The notes below the pieces were generated by a model. That model was not told the DNA's origin and made no database searches. It saw only the letters and a list, made by a program, of their open reading frames with translations. A stretch of DNA of 64,000 nucleotides from Brevibacterium sediminis. GTDB lineage: Bacteria > Actinomycetota > Actinomycetes > Actinomycetales > Brevibacteriaceae. The translations under genes were made by a program, and so were the position numbers. Position 1 is the first letter of the stretch, and each line of letters opens with the position of its first letter. Where the stretch lies: NCBI RefSeq assembly GCF_013623905.1, contig NZ_JABKDD010000001.1, positions 62,001 through 126,000 of the forward strand, in the 5' to 3' direction. Positions 1-8,353 of this stretch are shown here, one piece after another.

Positions 1-2
1 CG

Positions 3-815
3 GGGCTCGCGGACCGTGCGACATCGGTCGACCTCGTGGCCTTCGACACCGCAGCACAAGCGCGCCTGGCCACGCGAGAAGCGATCATCACCCTGCTGGG
101 CCAGCACACGTCTGACGCACTGAAGTACCTGCAGGACGGGCTGACCACTCAGGAGAAGCTCATCCTCGCCGGTCATCAGAAGACCGCCGACGAGCTCCTG
201 GTCGGACTGATTCGTGTCGGGATCCGCGGCCTCGTCGCCGACCGGTTGGGGCCGGCCGAGACGTCATGGGTGGCCAACGCCGATGAGTTCGCGCAGCTGC
301 GAAAGGACGTCGACGCCGAGCTGCCGCTGACCTGTTCATCGCTGCTGCCGTCCCTGATGAAGGCGCTGCAGGCGGCGACCGAGCTCGACAAACTCGTTTC
401 GAAGGCATCCTCGTTGGCGATCCTGTCCAACCTCGCCGATGTGCAGGCGTGGCGAGCCTCCCGGACGACCGCAGCCGCCATTGCGGCGATGACTCCGCAG
501 ATGCTGCGCGAGCTGCCCCGCTGGGTGCAGGCCGAAGTGGTGCGCATCGGCGGAATGCAGGACTCGCCGATCCGTGACAAGCAGCTCATGGATCGAGTCA
601 CCGGCTGCAGCAGCGATGTGGTCAAGAAGATCGGCAATCGATTCCCGGCACTGGCGAAGGCCGAGTGGCCGCAGCTGATCGTGTCGCTGCCTGCCGAATG
701 GGTCGAAGTCGTTGTGATGCTCGAAGAGCTGCGGGTGTCGCTGTTCGCGAATTCGCTGGGCACGGCACATCCGGTGTCGGAGAAGCGCATCGCGAAGGCT
801 CTCGCCCAGCTCTGA
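3..815 (+). CDS. hrpA: HrpA-type ATP-dependent RNA helicase, C-terminal part (5' end outside window)
   Basis: The reading frame is open from the left edge, so this is the 3' end of a longer gene; the helicase core lies upstream of the window. The visible part of about 270 residues looks like the C-terminal DUF3418 region of HrpA-family DEAH RNA helicases, ending in the family-like stretch LRVSLFANSLGTAHPVSEKR followed by a short KALAQL tail. HrpA in E. coli acts on stalled or colliding ribosomes; the family is usually about 1300 residues. No motor motif is visible here, so the call rests on the C-terminal domain only. A convergent small membrane-protein gene follows. Confidence 0.75.
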   Translation, partial: GLADRATSVDLVAFDTAAQARLATREAIITLLGQHTSDALKYLQDGLTTQEKLILAGHQKTADELLVGLIRVGIRGLVADRLGPAETSWVANADEFAQLRKDVDAELPLTCSSLLPSLMKALQAATELDKLVSKASSLAILSNLADVQAWRASRTTAAAIAAMTPQMLRELPRWVQAEVVRIGGMQDSPIRDKQLMDRVTGCSSDVVKKIGNRFPALAKAEWPQLIVSLPAEWVEVVVMLEELRVSLFANSLGTAHPVSEKRIAKALAQL

Positions 816-993
816 CCCGAGCATCCCTCACCGGCAGCGGCACAACACCTGGTTGCAGAGGGGCGTTGTGTCACGAAGAGTGAGTGACGCGCGAGTACCT
901 GTAGGAGAAGTCGCCAGCGGGAGGTGTTGCCGCCAAACGTAGGAATTGCGAGGACCTGTGTGGGTCAGCGGCCGTCTCGGCAGCGGGTGAGGG

Positions 994-1362
994 TCAGACG
1001 TCGGCGAAGAAGCCGCTGCAGAGCCACCACAACGGCAGAGCTCCGGCGGCAAGAAGGGTGGCGACGCTCCACCAGATGCGCCACTTCCACGTGCGACGGC
1101 GAGTGCCGATGAAGAGGAACGCGAGATAGAAGATGAGGCAGAAGGCCCCGGACAGGCTGAGCAGCACCATCCCGGCCGCCTCGGTGCCGGAGGTGCCGAG
1201 ATCGAAGAGGTACTTCGTCGTCTGCGCTATCTGCCAGGAGAACCAGATCGCCGCGCACAGCAGCGGGACTCCAAGGACTCCCGAGACGATGAGCGGCAAG
1301 GCTTTGAGCCAGCGTTCCTTCGGCTCCGAACGGCCGGCGTATTCGACGAATTCCTCAGACAT
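994..1362 (-). CDS. small multi-pass membrane protein of unknown function
   Basis: A 122-residue protein with three hydrophobic stretches (about residues 20-45, 60-85 and 98-115) separated by short charged loops (GTRRRTWKWR), so probably three membrane helices. I recognise no family. The start is the ATG at 1362, preceded by GGGGGA at a suitable distance. The open frame continues further upstream but overlaps prfC, so the longer version is rejected. A TATGCT hexamer at 1371-1376 sits 8 nt before the start, so it could also be read from a leaderless transcript. It is convergent with hrpA and divergent from prfC. Confidence 0.65.
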   Translation of the reverse strand: MSEEFVEYAGRSEPKERWLKALPLIVSGVLGVPLLCAAIWFSWQIAQTTKYLFDLGTSGTEAAGMVLLSLSGAFCLIFYLAFLFIGTRRRTWKWRIWWSVATLLAAGALPLWWLCSGFFADV

Positions 1363-1513
1363 CGTCCCCCAGCATATGGGCCGATTCCGACAGGACGCTG
1401 GATGCAACGCCCCACGGGCCTCCTCGCACATACGGTTCCGGCCGCCGGACGCCCGGCACAAGCTGGCCCCACACTGTGACTGAACGGACACGCCGGATGG
1501 GCGCGAAGAACGA

Positions 1514-1519
1514 TAGGAT
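1514..1519 (+). promoter_or_regulatory. -10 element of prfC, probable leaderless transcript
   Basis: TAGGAT lies six bases before the GTG start of prfC and no Shine-Dalgarno is visible. That places the likely transcription start on the start codon. Confidence 0.5.
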
Positions 1520-1525
1520 ATTGCG

Positions 1526-3118
1526 GTGACTTCTGGCCAGTATTCCGTCAAGGACATCCGACACGAGGCGTCCCGCCGCCGCACGTTCGCTGTCATCTCC
1601 CACCCCGACGCGGGCAAATCGACGACCACCGAGGCGCTCGCCCTCCACGCCCGCGCCATCGGCCAGGCCGGAGCCACCCACGGCAAGGCCGGTCGCCGCG
1701 CCACCGTCTCCGACTGGATGCAGATGGAGCAGGACCGCGGAATCTCGATCTCCTCCGCCGCCCTGCAGTTCGAGTACCGCGACGCCGTGTTCAACCTCGT
1801 CGACACCCCTGGCCACGCCGACTTCTCCGAGGACACCTACCGTGTGCTCTCCGCCGTCGACTGCGCCGTCATGCTCATCGATGCCGCCAAAGGCCTCGAG
1901 GCACAGACGATGAAGCTCTTCGAAGTCTGTGCCCACCGCAATATCCCGATCATCACGGTCGTCAACAAGTGGGACCGTCCCGGCCTCGACGCGCTCGAAC
2001 TCATGGACGAGGTTCAGCAGCGCACCGGCCTCCTGCCCACCCCGATCACCTGGCCCGTCGGCCAGTCCGGAGACTTCCGCGGAGTCCTCGACCGCACCAG
2101 TGGCGAGTACACGAAATACACCCGCACCGACGGAGGCGCCACGATCGCCGGTGAGGACACCTACACGTCCGAAGCGGCTGCTGACCTCGAAGGCGATGCG
2201 TGGACGACCGCTGTCGACGAGTCCGATCTGCTGGAGATGGAAGACCAGAACCACGACCAGGAGACCTTCCTCGCCGGCAAGTCGACCCCGGTGATGTTCG
2301 CCTCGGCCGTGCTCAACTTCGGCATCCACAAACTCCTCGACCTCCTCGTCGACCTCGCCCCGCCCGCCGAGGCCCGCCTGGACAAGGACGACCAGCCCCG
2401 CCCCGTCGACGATCCCTTCTCCGGATTCGTCTTCAAGGTACAGGCCGGAATGGACTCCCACCATCGCGACCGACTCGCCTACATCCGAGTCTGTTCGGGA
2501 GTCTTCGAACGCGGAACCGTTCTCACTCACGCCAGCACCGGCAAGCCCTTCGCCACGAAATACGCTCAGCAGGTCTTCGGTCGCGACCGCGATGTCGTCG
2601 ACGAAGCGTTCCCGGGAGATGTCGTCGGATTGGTCAACGCCTCCGCCCTGCGCGTCGGTGACTCCCTCTACCTCGACAAAAAGGTCGAGTTCCCCGGCAT
2701 CCCGACGTTCTCACCCGAACACTTCATGGTCATCCGCGCCAAGGACTCCTCGAAGTACAAGCAGTTCCGCCGCGGCATCGAACAGCTCGACCACGAAGGC
2801 GTCATCCAGGTGCTGCGCTCGGATCTGCGCGGTGATCAGGCACCCGTGCTCGGCGCCGTCGGACCCATGCAGTTCGAAGTCGCCGAGGACCGGATGACCA
2901 ACGAATTCAACGCTCCCTGCACCCTGGAGCGTCTCAACTTCTCCCTCGCCCGACGTACCACTCCCGAATGCGTGCCGACCCTGGCACGGGAACGCTCGGT
3001 CGAGGTCCTCCACCGTTCCGATGGAGAGCTGCTGGCGCTGTTCTCCGACCGGTGGCGGCTGCAGGGCGTGCAGAAGAACCACCCCGACCTGGTTCTCGAA
3101 CCTCTGGTCGTCAGCTGA
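1526..3118 (+). CDS. prfC: peptide chain release factor 3 (RF3)
   Basis: A translational GTPase that removes RF1/RF2 from the ribosome after peptide release. The 530-residue length matches the family (about 529). The G1 motif HPDAGKST is near residue 27, G3 is DTPGH and G4 is NKWD. The C-terminal part contains the RF3-specific region with KQFRRGIEQLDHEG and VGPMQFEV. The GTG start has no ribosome binding site but a -10 hexamer six bases upstream, which suggests leaderless translation. It is a single gene, divergent from the small membrane protein; ino1 follows after about 150 bases. Confidence 0.95.
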   Translation: MTSGQYSVKDIRHEASRRRTFAVISHPDAGKSTTTEALALHARAIGQAGATHGKAGRRATVSDWMQMEQDRGISISSAALQFEYRDAVFNLVDTPGHADFSEDTYRVLSAVDCAVMLIDAAKGLEAQTMKLFEVCAHRNIPIITVVNKWDRPGLDALELMDEVQQRTGLLPTPITWPVGQSGDFRGVLDRTSGEYTKYTRTDGGATIAGEDTYTSEAAADLEGDAWTTAVDESDLLEMEDQNHDQETFLAGKSTPVMFASAVLNFGIHKLLDLLVDLAPPAEARLDKDDQPRPVDDPFSGFVFKVQAGMDSHHRDRLAYIRVCSGVFERGTVLTHASTGKPFATKYAQQVFGRDRDVVDEAFPGDVVGLVNASALRVGDSLYLDKKVEFPGIPTFSPEHFMVIRAKDSSKYKQFRRGIEQLDHEGVIQVLRSDLRGDQAPVLGAVGPMQFEVAEDRMTNEFNAPCTLERLNFSLARRTTPECVPTLARERSVEVLHRSDGELLALFSDRWRLQGVQKNHPDLVLEPLVVS

Positions 3119-3141
3119 GACGAGCACTGCCGCGTTCGAAG

Positions 3142-3158
3142 GCCGGTGTCCGGCATTT
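3142..3158 (+). terminator. short hairpin after prfC
   Basis: GCCGG, a three-base loop and CCGGC are followed by ATTTT, 24 bases after the prfC stop. The stem is short, so this is a modest candidate. Confidence 0.35.
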
Positions 3159-3270
3159 TGACGCGGAGATTATTATGGATAGTTGGGGCCGAAGCGAAGC
3201 CCTACAGGGCCAACCGCCCGCGTGGGACATTCCCGCCGCTCGGTGAAACCCAAACAGACAAAGGAGAATT

Positions 3271-4356
3271 GTGGGAACGAAATCGATTCGAGTCGCGATT
3301 GCCGGACTGGGCAACTGCGCCTCGTCCCTGATCCAAGGCGTGGAGTACTACCGGAACGCGTCGCCCGGGACGAAGGTTCCCGGCCTCATGCACGTGGAAT
3401 TCGGGGACTATCACGTCGGTGACATCGATTTCGTTGCCGCCTTCGACGTCGACGGCAAGAAGGTCGGCGTCGACATCGCCGAGGCGATCACCGCCAGCGA
3501 GAACAACACCATCAAGCTCGCCGATGTGGAGCCGACCGGCATCGAGGTCCTGCGCGGACCCACCCTCGACGGACTCGGCGAGTACTACCGCGACACGATC
3601 GTCGAATCCGACCGCGAGGCCGTCGACGTGGTGAAGGCGCTCAAGGACGCCGAGGCGGATGTCCTCGTGTGCTACCTGCCCGTCGGTTCGCAGAAGGCCG
3701 TCGAGTTCTATGCTCAGGCCGCGATCGACGCGAAGGTCGCCTTCGTCAATGCCCTGCCCGTGTTCATCGCCGGCACCAAGGAATGGGACGAGAAGTTCCG
3801 CGCCGCAGGTGTCCCCATCGTCGGCGACGACATCAAGTCCCAGATCGGTGCGACCATCACTCACCGTGTGATGGCGAAGCTGTTCGAAGACCGCGGCGTC
3901 GTCCTCGACCGGACCTACCAGCTCAACGTCGGCGGCAACATGGACTTCAAGAACATGCTCGAGCGGCAGCGCCTCGAATCGAAGAAGATCTCGAAGACTC
4001 AGGCCGTGACCTCGAACACCTCCGCCCAGCTGTCCGACCGCGACGTCCACATCGGACCCAGCGACTACGTCGAATGGCTCGACGACCGCAAGTGGGCCTT
4101 CGTCCGCCTCGAAGGCCGCAACTTCGGCGACGCCCCAGTGTCCCTGGAATACAAGCTCGAGGTGTGGGACTCGCCGAACTCCGCCGGCGTCATCATCGAC
4201 GCGGTGCGTGCGGCGAAGATCGGCCTCGACCGCGGAATCGGCGGAGCCCTCATCTCCGCCTCCTCGTACTTCATGAAGTCGCCCCCGGAGCAGCAGGACG
4301 ACGACGCCGCCCACGAAGCCGTCGAAGCGTTCATCCGCGGCGACCTCGAACGCTGA
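3271..4356 (+). CDS. ino1: inositol-3-phosphate synthase
   Basis: Converts glucose 6-phosphate to myo-inositol 3-phosphate with NAD as internal cofactor. This is the first step to phosphatidylinositol, mycothiol and related actinobacterial inositol compounds. The 361-residue length is the short actinobacterial form. The N-terminal nucleotide-binding loop reads [13 protein letters not shown] (about residues 10-22), and the catalytic region includes [16 protein letters not shown] and [12 protein letters not shown]. The start is a GTG preceded by AAGGAG a few bases upstream. It is monocistronic, with its own upstream gap and a strong hairpin downstream. Confidence 0.95.
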   Translation: MGTKSIRVAIAGLGNCASSLIQGVEYYRNASPGTKVPGLMHVEFGDYHVGDIDFVAAFDVDGKKVGVDIAEAITASENNTIKLADVEPTGIEVLRGPTLDGLGEYYRDTIVESDREAVDVVKALKDAEADVLVCYLPVGSQKAVEFYAQAAIDAKVAFVNALPVFIAGTKEWDEKFRAAGVPIVGDDIKSQIGATITHRVMAKLFEDRGVVLDRTYQLNVGGNMDFKNMLERQRLESKKISKTQAVTSNTSAQLSDRDVHIGPSDYVEWLDDRKWAFVRLEGRNFGDAPVSLEYKLEVWDSPNSAGVIIDAVRAAKIGLDRGIGGALISASSYFMKSPPEQQDDDAAHEAVEAFIRGDLER

Positions 4357-4409
4357 TATCGCCGAGGCGGCCCACCCTGTTCTGAGGTGCTGAGTCGCCT
4401 GCCGGTCGA

Positions 4410-4446
4410 GAGGGCGCCGATCGCAGATTCTGCGGTCGGCGCCCTC
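4410..4446 (+). terminator. strong hairpin downstream of ino1
   Basis: GAGGGCGCCGA pairs perfectly with TCGGCGCCCTC, and an inner CGCAG/CTGCG stem extends it. There is no T-run after it, as is common in actinobacteria. It lies 54 bases past the ino1 stop. Confidence 0.6.
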
Positions 4447-4655
4447 GCACATTCACCGACGTCGGTGAGAACGGAACCGCACGACCGCCTCGGCGGGGTT
4501 CGGGTGGCGCCCCACCCCGGTGCATCCGGTATTTGAGACCGCCGTGACACAACGGGGATTGTTCACGATACTTGTCTCTTCGACGTGATCGCACTCACAT
4601 GTGCGGCACACGGCCCAGCGCACCGATCGGTGCCGAGACGACCGAGGAGACCCCT

Positions 4656-6239
4656 ATGGCGAGCACCTCCGCTGCCACCGATGAGAAGCAGAGCGACAAG
4701 TCAGAACTCAGCTGGCTGATGCGCGTCCTCGTCATCATCGAGAAGGCCGGCAACAAACTGCCCCACCCGTTCTGGCTGTTCCTCTCGCTGGCAGTCATCG
4801 TCATGATCCTCTCGGCGATCTTCGCGTCCACCGGGCTCAACGCCGTCAACCCGGCGACGGACGAGAAAGTGACGGTGACGAATCTCTTCTCCACCGAGTC
4901 GCTGCGTGAGATCGTCGCGGGAGCCACGAACAACTTCGTCACCTTCCCGCCTTTGGGACTCGTCCTCATCGTGCTCATCGGCGTAGCCGTGGCCGAGCAG
5001 TCCGGACTCATCCCGGCGATGCTGCGCGGAACCATCGCCGGAGCCTCGCCGAAGTGGATCACGTTCATCGTCGCCCTGGCCGGAACCGCCTCATCGATCG
5101 CCTCGGACGCGTCCTACATGATCATGATTCCCCTCGGCGGACTCGCGTTCAAAGCCGTCGGCCGCAATCCGCTGCTCGGCTGCCTCGTCGCCTATGCCGC
5201 GACCTCGGGAGGCTATTCGGCGGCTCCGATGGTCAACTCGCTCGACACGATCCTCGGCGGCCTGTCCACCTCGGCCGCCCAGATCATCGACGCCGACTAC
5301 TCCGTCAGCCCGGTCGCGAACTTCTACTTCAACTTCATCTCCATGTTCGTCGTCGCTGCCGCGGTGACCCTGGTGACCGAGCTGGTTCTGTCCAAGCGAG
5401 CCGACCAGATCGAACTCGACGAGGAGACCGACGACGATCCTGACAACTTCGACGTCAAGATGGCCCTCGACGCCAACGAGAAGCGCGGAATCATCATCGC
5501 CGTTGTCGCCATCGTCATCTGCGCGGCGGTGCTGTTCGCCCTCGCCTGGCCCGCCGGGTCATTCCTCCGCGATGAAGCCGGAGGCTTCGGTCCCGATTCG
5601 GGTCTGATGGCCGGAATCGCCGCGATCATCGGCTTCGGCTTCTTCATCGTCGGCATCGTCTACGGCTACGCCACCGGATCGATCAAGCACACCGCCGATA
5701 TCCCGGAGATGATGGGCAAGGGGCTGCTGCCGTTCGTACCGGTCATCGTCCTGTTCTTCGCCGCCAGCCAGTTCCTCGCGCTGTTCAAGATGTCCAACCT
5801 CGGCGAGATCATGGCGATCAAGGGTGCCGAGGTCTTCGGGGCGCTCAACACCGGACCGTTCGTCATCCTCCTCGGTGGATGGCTGCTCGTCGCAGTGGGT
5901 GCACTGTTCCTCACCTCCGGCTCGGGACTGTGGACGCTCATGGCACCGGTGCTCGTCCCGATGTTCATGCTGCTGTCGATCTCCCCGGAGACCACACAGG
6001 CTCTCTACCGCATCGGTGACTCGACGACGAACATCATCTCCCCGATGAGCCCGTACTTCGTCGTCGTCCTCGGCTTCATCCAGCGATACAAGAAGGATGC
6101 CGGCATCGGCACGGTGCTCTCATTCACGATCCCACTGTCCTTCGCCATGTTCATCCTGTGGGGACTGCTGTTCTTCATCTGGTGGGCCACCGGAATTCCG
6201 TGGGGACCGGGTGCGGCCACTCACTATCAGATGGGCTGA
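4656..6239 (+). CDS. AbgT-family transporter
   Basis: A 527-residue multi-pass inner-membrane protein of the AbgT family, whose members import p-aminobenzoyl-glutamate or export sulfonamides. Family-like features are the PHPFWLFL stretch before the first helix, the region around GTASSIASDASYMIMIPLGG, and a second symmetrical half with SGLWTLMAPV and GDSTTNIISPMSPYF. A charged loop (about residues 270-300) splits the halves. I chose the ATG at 4656 because GAGGAGA precedes it; the frame continues upstream to 4572 without a good start. Substrate cannot be assigned from the neighbours, and no abgAB peptidase genes are nearby. Confidence 0.85.
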   Translation: MASTSAATDEKQSDKSELSWLMRVLVIIEKAGNKLPHPFWLFLSLAVIVMILSAIFASTGLNAVNPATDEKVTVTNLFSTESLREIVAGATNNFVTFPPLGLVLIVLIGVAVAEQSGLIPAMLRGTIAGASPKWITFIVALAGTASSIASDASYMIMIPLGGLAFKAVGRNPLLGCLVAYAATSGGYSAAPMVNSLDTILGGLSTSAAQIIDADYSVSPVANFYFNFISMFVVAAAVTLVTELVLSKRADQIELDEETDDDPDNFDVKMALDANEKRGIIIAVVAIVICAAVLFALAWPAGSFLRDEAGGFGPDSGLMAGIAAIIGFGFFIVGIVYGYATGSIKHTADIPEMMGKGLLPFVPVIVLFFAASQFLALFKMSNLGEIMAIKGAEVFGALNTGPFVILLGGWLLVAVGALFLTSGSGLWTLMAPVLVPMFMLLSISPETTQALYRIGDSTTNIISPMSPYFVVVLGFIQRYKKDAGIGTVLSFTIPLSFAMFILWGLLFFIWWATGIPWGPGAATHYQMG

Positions 6240-6367
6240 GTCGGTCACCCGATGGGCCGATCCGGGAATTCTCGCGCATGATCGGGTGTTGTCCACCACA
6301 GCATCACGATCGTGCAACGTCGGACGCTGTAGGCGGGAATCCTCAGTTCCCGTCCAGACCGTCCGGT

Positions 6368-6373
6368 TAGACT
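6368..6373 (+). promoter_or_regulatory. -10 hexamer upstream of the Bax-inhibitor-1 family gene
   Basis: TAGACT in the gap before the start at 6445 fits the actinobacterial TANNNT consensus. It would give a leader of about 65 bases that carries the GAAAGGA ribosome binding site. Confidence 0.35.
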
Positions 6374-6444
6374 GTGACCGTGAACGATCATCTGTGCAGC
6401 CTCCCGGCTGCGCATATTCTACTCAGATCGAAAGGATCTCGACC

Positions 6445-7239
6445 GTGAGTAACCCCATGATGAACCGGGCTATCAACCAGGGCGCCCAGGCTGGACGCAA
6501 CCAGCCGGTCATGTCCGATCAGGAGCTCAACAACCTCTTCAACCAGCCTGCCGCGGAGAACCGCAACGCCGGGCCCCAGGTCGCCGACCGTGCGATGACC
6601 TATGACGATGTGATGATGAAGACCGGTGTGCTCTTCGCCATCCTCCTCGCCGGTGCCGTCGTCGGCTGGCTCGTGCCTGTCCTCGCCCTCCCGGCGATGC
6701 TCATCGGCCTCGTCCTCGGCCTCGTCAACGCCTTCAAGAAGGAACCGAACAAGGCCCTGATCATCAGCTATGCCGCGTTCGAGGGTGTGTTCCTCGGCGG
6801 CATCTCCGCGATCTTCGAGTCCATGTACTCCGGCATCGTCGTCCAGGCCGTGCTCGCCACTCTCAGCGTCTTCGCGATCATGCTCGCCCTCTTCAAGTTC
6901 AAGGGCGTGCGCTACGGCTCGAAGATGATGAAGTTCATGGTGATCGCCGTCGGCGGCTACGCGATCTTCTCGATCGTCAACCTCGTCTTCGGACTGGCCT
7001 TCGGAACCGGAGGGGTCCGCAGCATGGAGATCTTCGGAATTCCGCTGGGCATCGTCATCGGCCTCGTCGCCACAGTGCTCGCTGCGATGACACTGATCAT
7101 GGACTTCCAGATGATCGAAGAGGGCGTCAAGCACAAGATCCCGGAGAAGTACTCCTGGATGTGCGCGTTCTCGCTCATGGTCACCCTCATCTGGCTCTAC
7201 GTCGAGATCCTGCGCCTCATCTCCTACTTCAGAGACTGA
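6445..7239 (+). CDS. Bax inhibitor-1 / YccA family membrane protein
   Basis: A 264-residue protein with a Gln/Asn-rich cytoplasmic N-terminus of about 55 residues followed by seven hydrophobic segments. The family-like features are a central YAAFEGVFLGGISAIFE stretch and a C-terminal IMDFQMIEEGV motif. YccA in E. coli interacts with the FtsH protease and eukaryotic BI-1 acts as a calcium leak channel; the role of the actinobacterial form is not established. The GTG at 6445 follows a GAAAGGA site; an ATG five codons later is the alternative. It is monocistronic with a strong downstream hairpin. Confidence 0.85.
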   Translation: MSNPMMNRAINQGAQAGRNQPVMSDQELNNLFNQPAAENRNAGPQVADRAMTYDDVMMKTGVLFAILLAGAVVGWLVPVLALPAMLIGLVLGLVNAFKKEPNKALIISYAAFEGVFLGGISAIFESMYSGIVVQAVLATLSVFAIMLALFKFKGVRYGSKMMKFMVIAVGGYAIFSIVNLVFGLAFGTGGVRSMEIFGIPLGIVIGLVATVLAAMTLIMDFQMIEEGVKHKIPEKYSWMCAFSLMVTLIWLYVEILRLISYFRD

Positions 7240-7285
7240 GAGACGTGACCGCTCCACAACTGTGGGTCGCGGCCGAACGCTGAAC

Positions 7286-7320
7286 GAAGGGCGGATCCCC
7301 GAGAAGGGGGTCCGCCCTTC
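7286..7320 (+). terminator. hairpin terminator after the Bax-inhibitor-1 family gene
   Basis: GAAGGGCGGATCCCC pairs with GGGGGTCCGCCCTTC across a five-base loop, with one wobble pair. It lies 47 bases past the stop codon. Confidence 0.75.
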
Positions 7321-7342
7321 GTCGTGCGTTGCGAGCTGCCCA

Positions 7343-7418
7343 TTGCTTGTGATCACTTTTCTGCCTATCGTCTGAGATACCGACGAGAAGCGTCGGCGGA
7401 CCGTCTTCATCGATGAAG
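7343..7418 (+). promoter_or_regulatory. promoter and palindromes upstream of the DapA-like gene
   Basis: TTGCTT (7343-7348) and TATCGT (7366-7371) are 17 bases apart. A perfect GTGATCAC palindrome lies in the spacer at 7349-7356, and a perfect 14-base palindrome CTTCATCGATGAAG lies in the leader at 7405-7418. Either could be an operator; no regulator gene is adjacent. Confidence 0.4.
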
Positions 7419-7456
7419 CGCGGACCAGAGACCTCATGGCCTGAGAGGACGATTCG

Positions 7457-8353
7457 ATGACGAATCCGATGCGCGGTGTGTTCGCCGTTCCGACGACCCC
7501 CTATTCCGACGACGGAGACCAGAACCTCGACGCCCTGGGCAGTCGCGTCGAGGAGGTGCTCGCCTCAGGAGTGACCGGGCTTCTCGGCCTCGGCGCCACG
7601 GGGGAGGCGCTGGCACTCAGCGCCGCTGAGCGGGAAGCACAGATCAAGACCATCGTCTCCGCCGTCGACGGTCGGGCGCACGTGGTCATCGGCTGTATGG
7701 CCTACACCCCGGCAGAGATGTCGGCCCAGATCTCGGATGCCGCCGGCTGGGGCGCCGACGCCGTCATGGTCACCCCTCCCTTCTACGGCGGACTCGAACC
7801 AGACGCCGTCATCGCCGCCTTGCACCCGGTGCTGACCGCGTCCGAACTGCCGGTCATGGTCTACAACAATCCCCACTCCACCGGCACCGACCTGCTCCCG
7901 GACCACCTCGCCGCGCTCCAGCACACCGGCCGACTCTGGAGCGTCAAAGAGACCTCCGGCGAAGCCACACGGATCCGGGAGCTGCGCGACCGCCTCGGCG
8001 AGGATACCGAGATCTTCGTCGGGGCCGACGGAATCGCCCTCGAGGGCTTCGCCCAGGGCGCCAGCGGCTGGGTGGCGGCCTCGGCGTGGCTGCTGCCCGA
8101 TCACTGCCAGAGACTGTGGGAGCTGGCCGACAGCGGTGATTGGGCCGGCGCCGTCGACCTATGGAGAAGCCTCGGGCATGCCCTCGGACTCATCGAGGGT
8201 GACTCCGCCTTCATCTCACTCATCAAACAGGCGCTCGGCCGAACCGGTCACGAACAGGGACCGGTGCGTCCACCCCTGCCGACAGCCGGTCCCGACTCAT
8301 TGGCGTCGCTGCTCGACGCGATCGCCGAACTGGAGAGGAAACACGCAGCATGA
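7457..8353 (+). CDS. dihydrodipicolinate synthase / N-acetylneuraminate lyase family protein
   Basis: A class I, Schiff-base TIM-barrel lyase or dehydratase of 298 residues. The family signatures are visible: the GLGATGE phosphate/carboxylate-binding loop at about 44-50, the YNNP tyrosine at 136 and the Schiff-base lysine at 164 in VKETSG. The start has GAGAGGA upstream. It overlaps the next gene, an aldehyde dehydrogenase, by four bases. The pair is therefore probably catabolic rather than the lysine-biosynthetic DapA. Lyase plus semialdehyde dehydrogenase pairs occur in sugar-acid and hydroxyproline breakdown, but the substrate cannot be read here. Confidence 0.8.
   Translation: MTNPMRGVFAVPTTPYSDDGDQNLDALGSRVEEVLASGVTGLLGLGATGEALALSAAEREAQIKTIVSAVDGRAHVVIGCMAYTPAEMSAQISDAAGWGADAVMVTPPFYGGLEPDAVIAALHPVLTASELPVMVYNNPHSTGTDLLPDHLAALQHTGRLWSVKETSGEATRIRELRDRLGEDTEIFVGADGIALEGFAQGASGWVAASAWLLPDHCQRLWELADSGDWAGAVDLWRSLGHALGLIEGDSAFISLIKQALGRTGHEQGPVRPPLPTAGPDSLASLLDAIAELERKHAA

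Noticed and set aside
829..885. Possible terminator after hrpA
   Set aside because: Only CACAAC/GTTGTG and GTCAC/GTGAC arms of five to six bases with long loops are present; too weak to call.
1355..2530. Long open frame of 391 codons on the minus strand opposite prfC
   Set aside because: It is antisense to a clearly conserved gene, its composition (Val/Gly/Asp/Glu/Arg-rich) is that of a shadow frame in GC-rich DNA, and it shows no domain.
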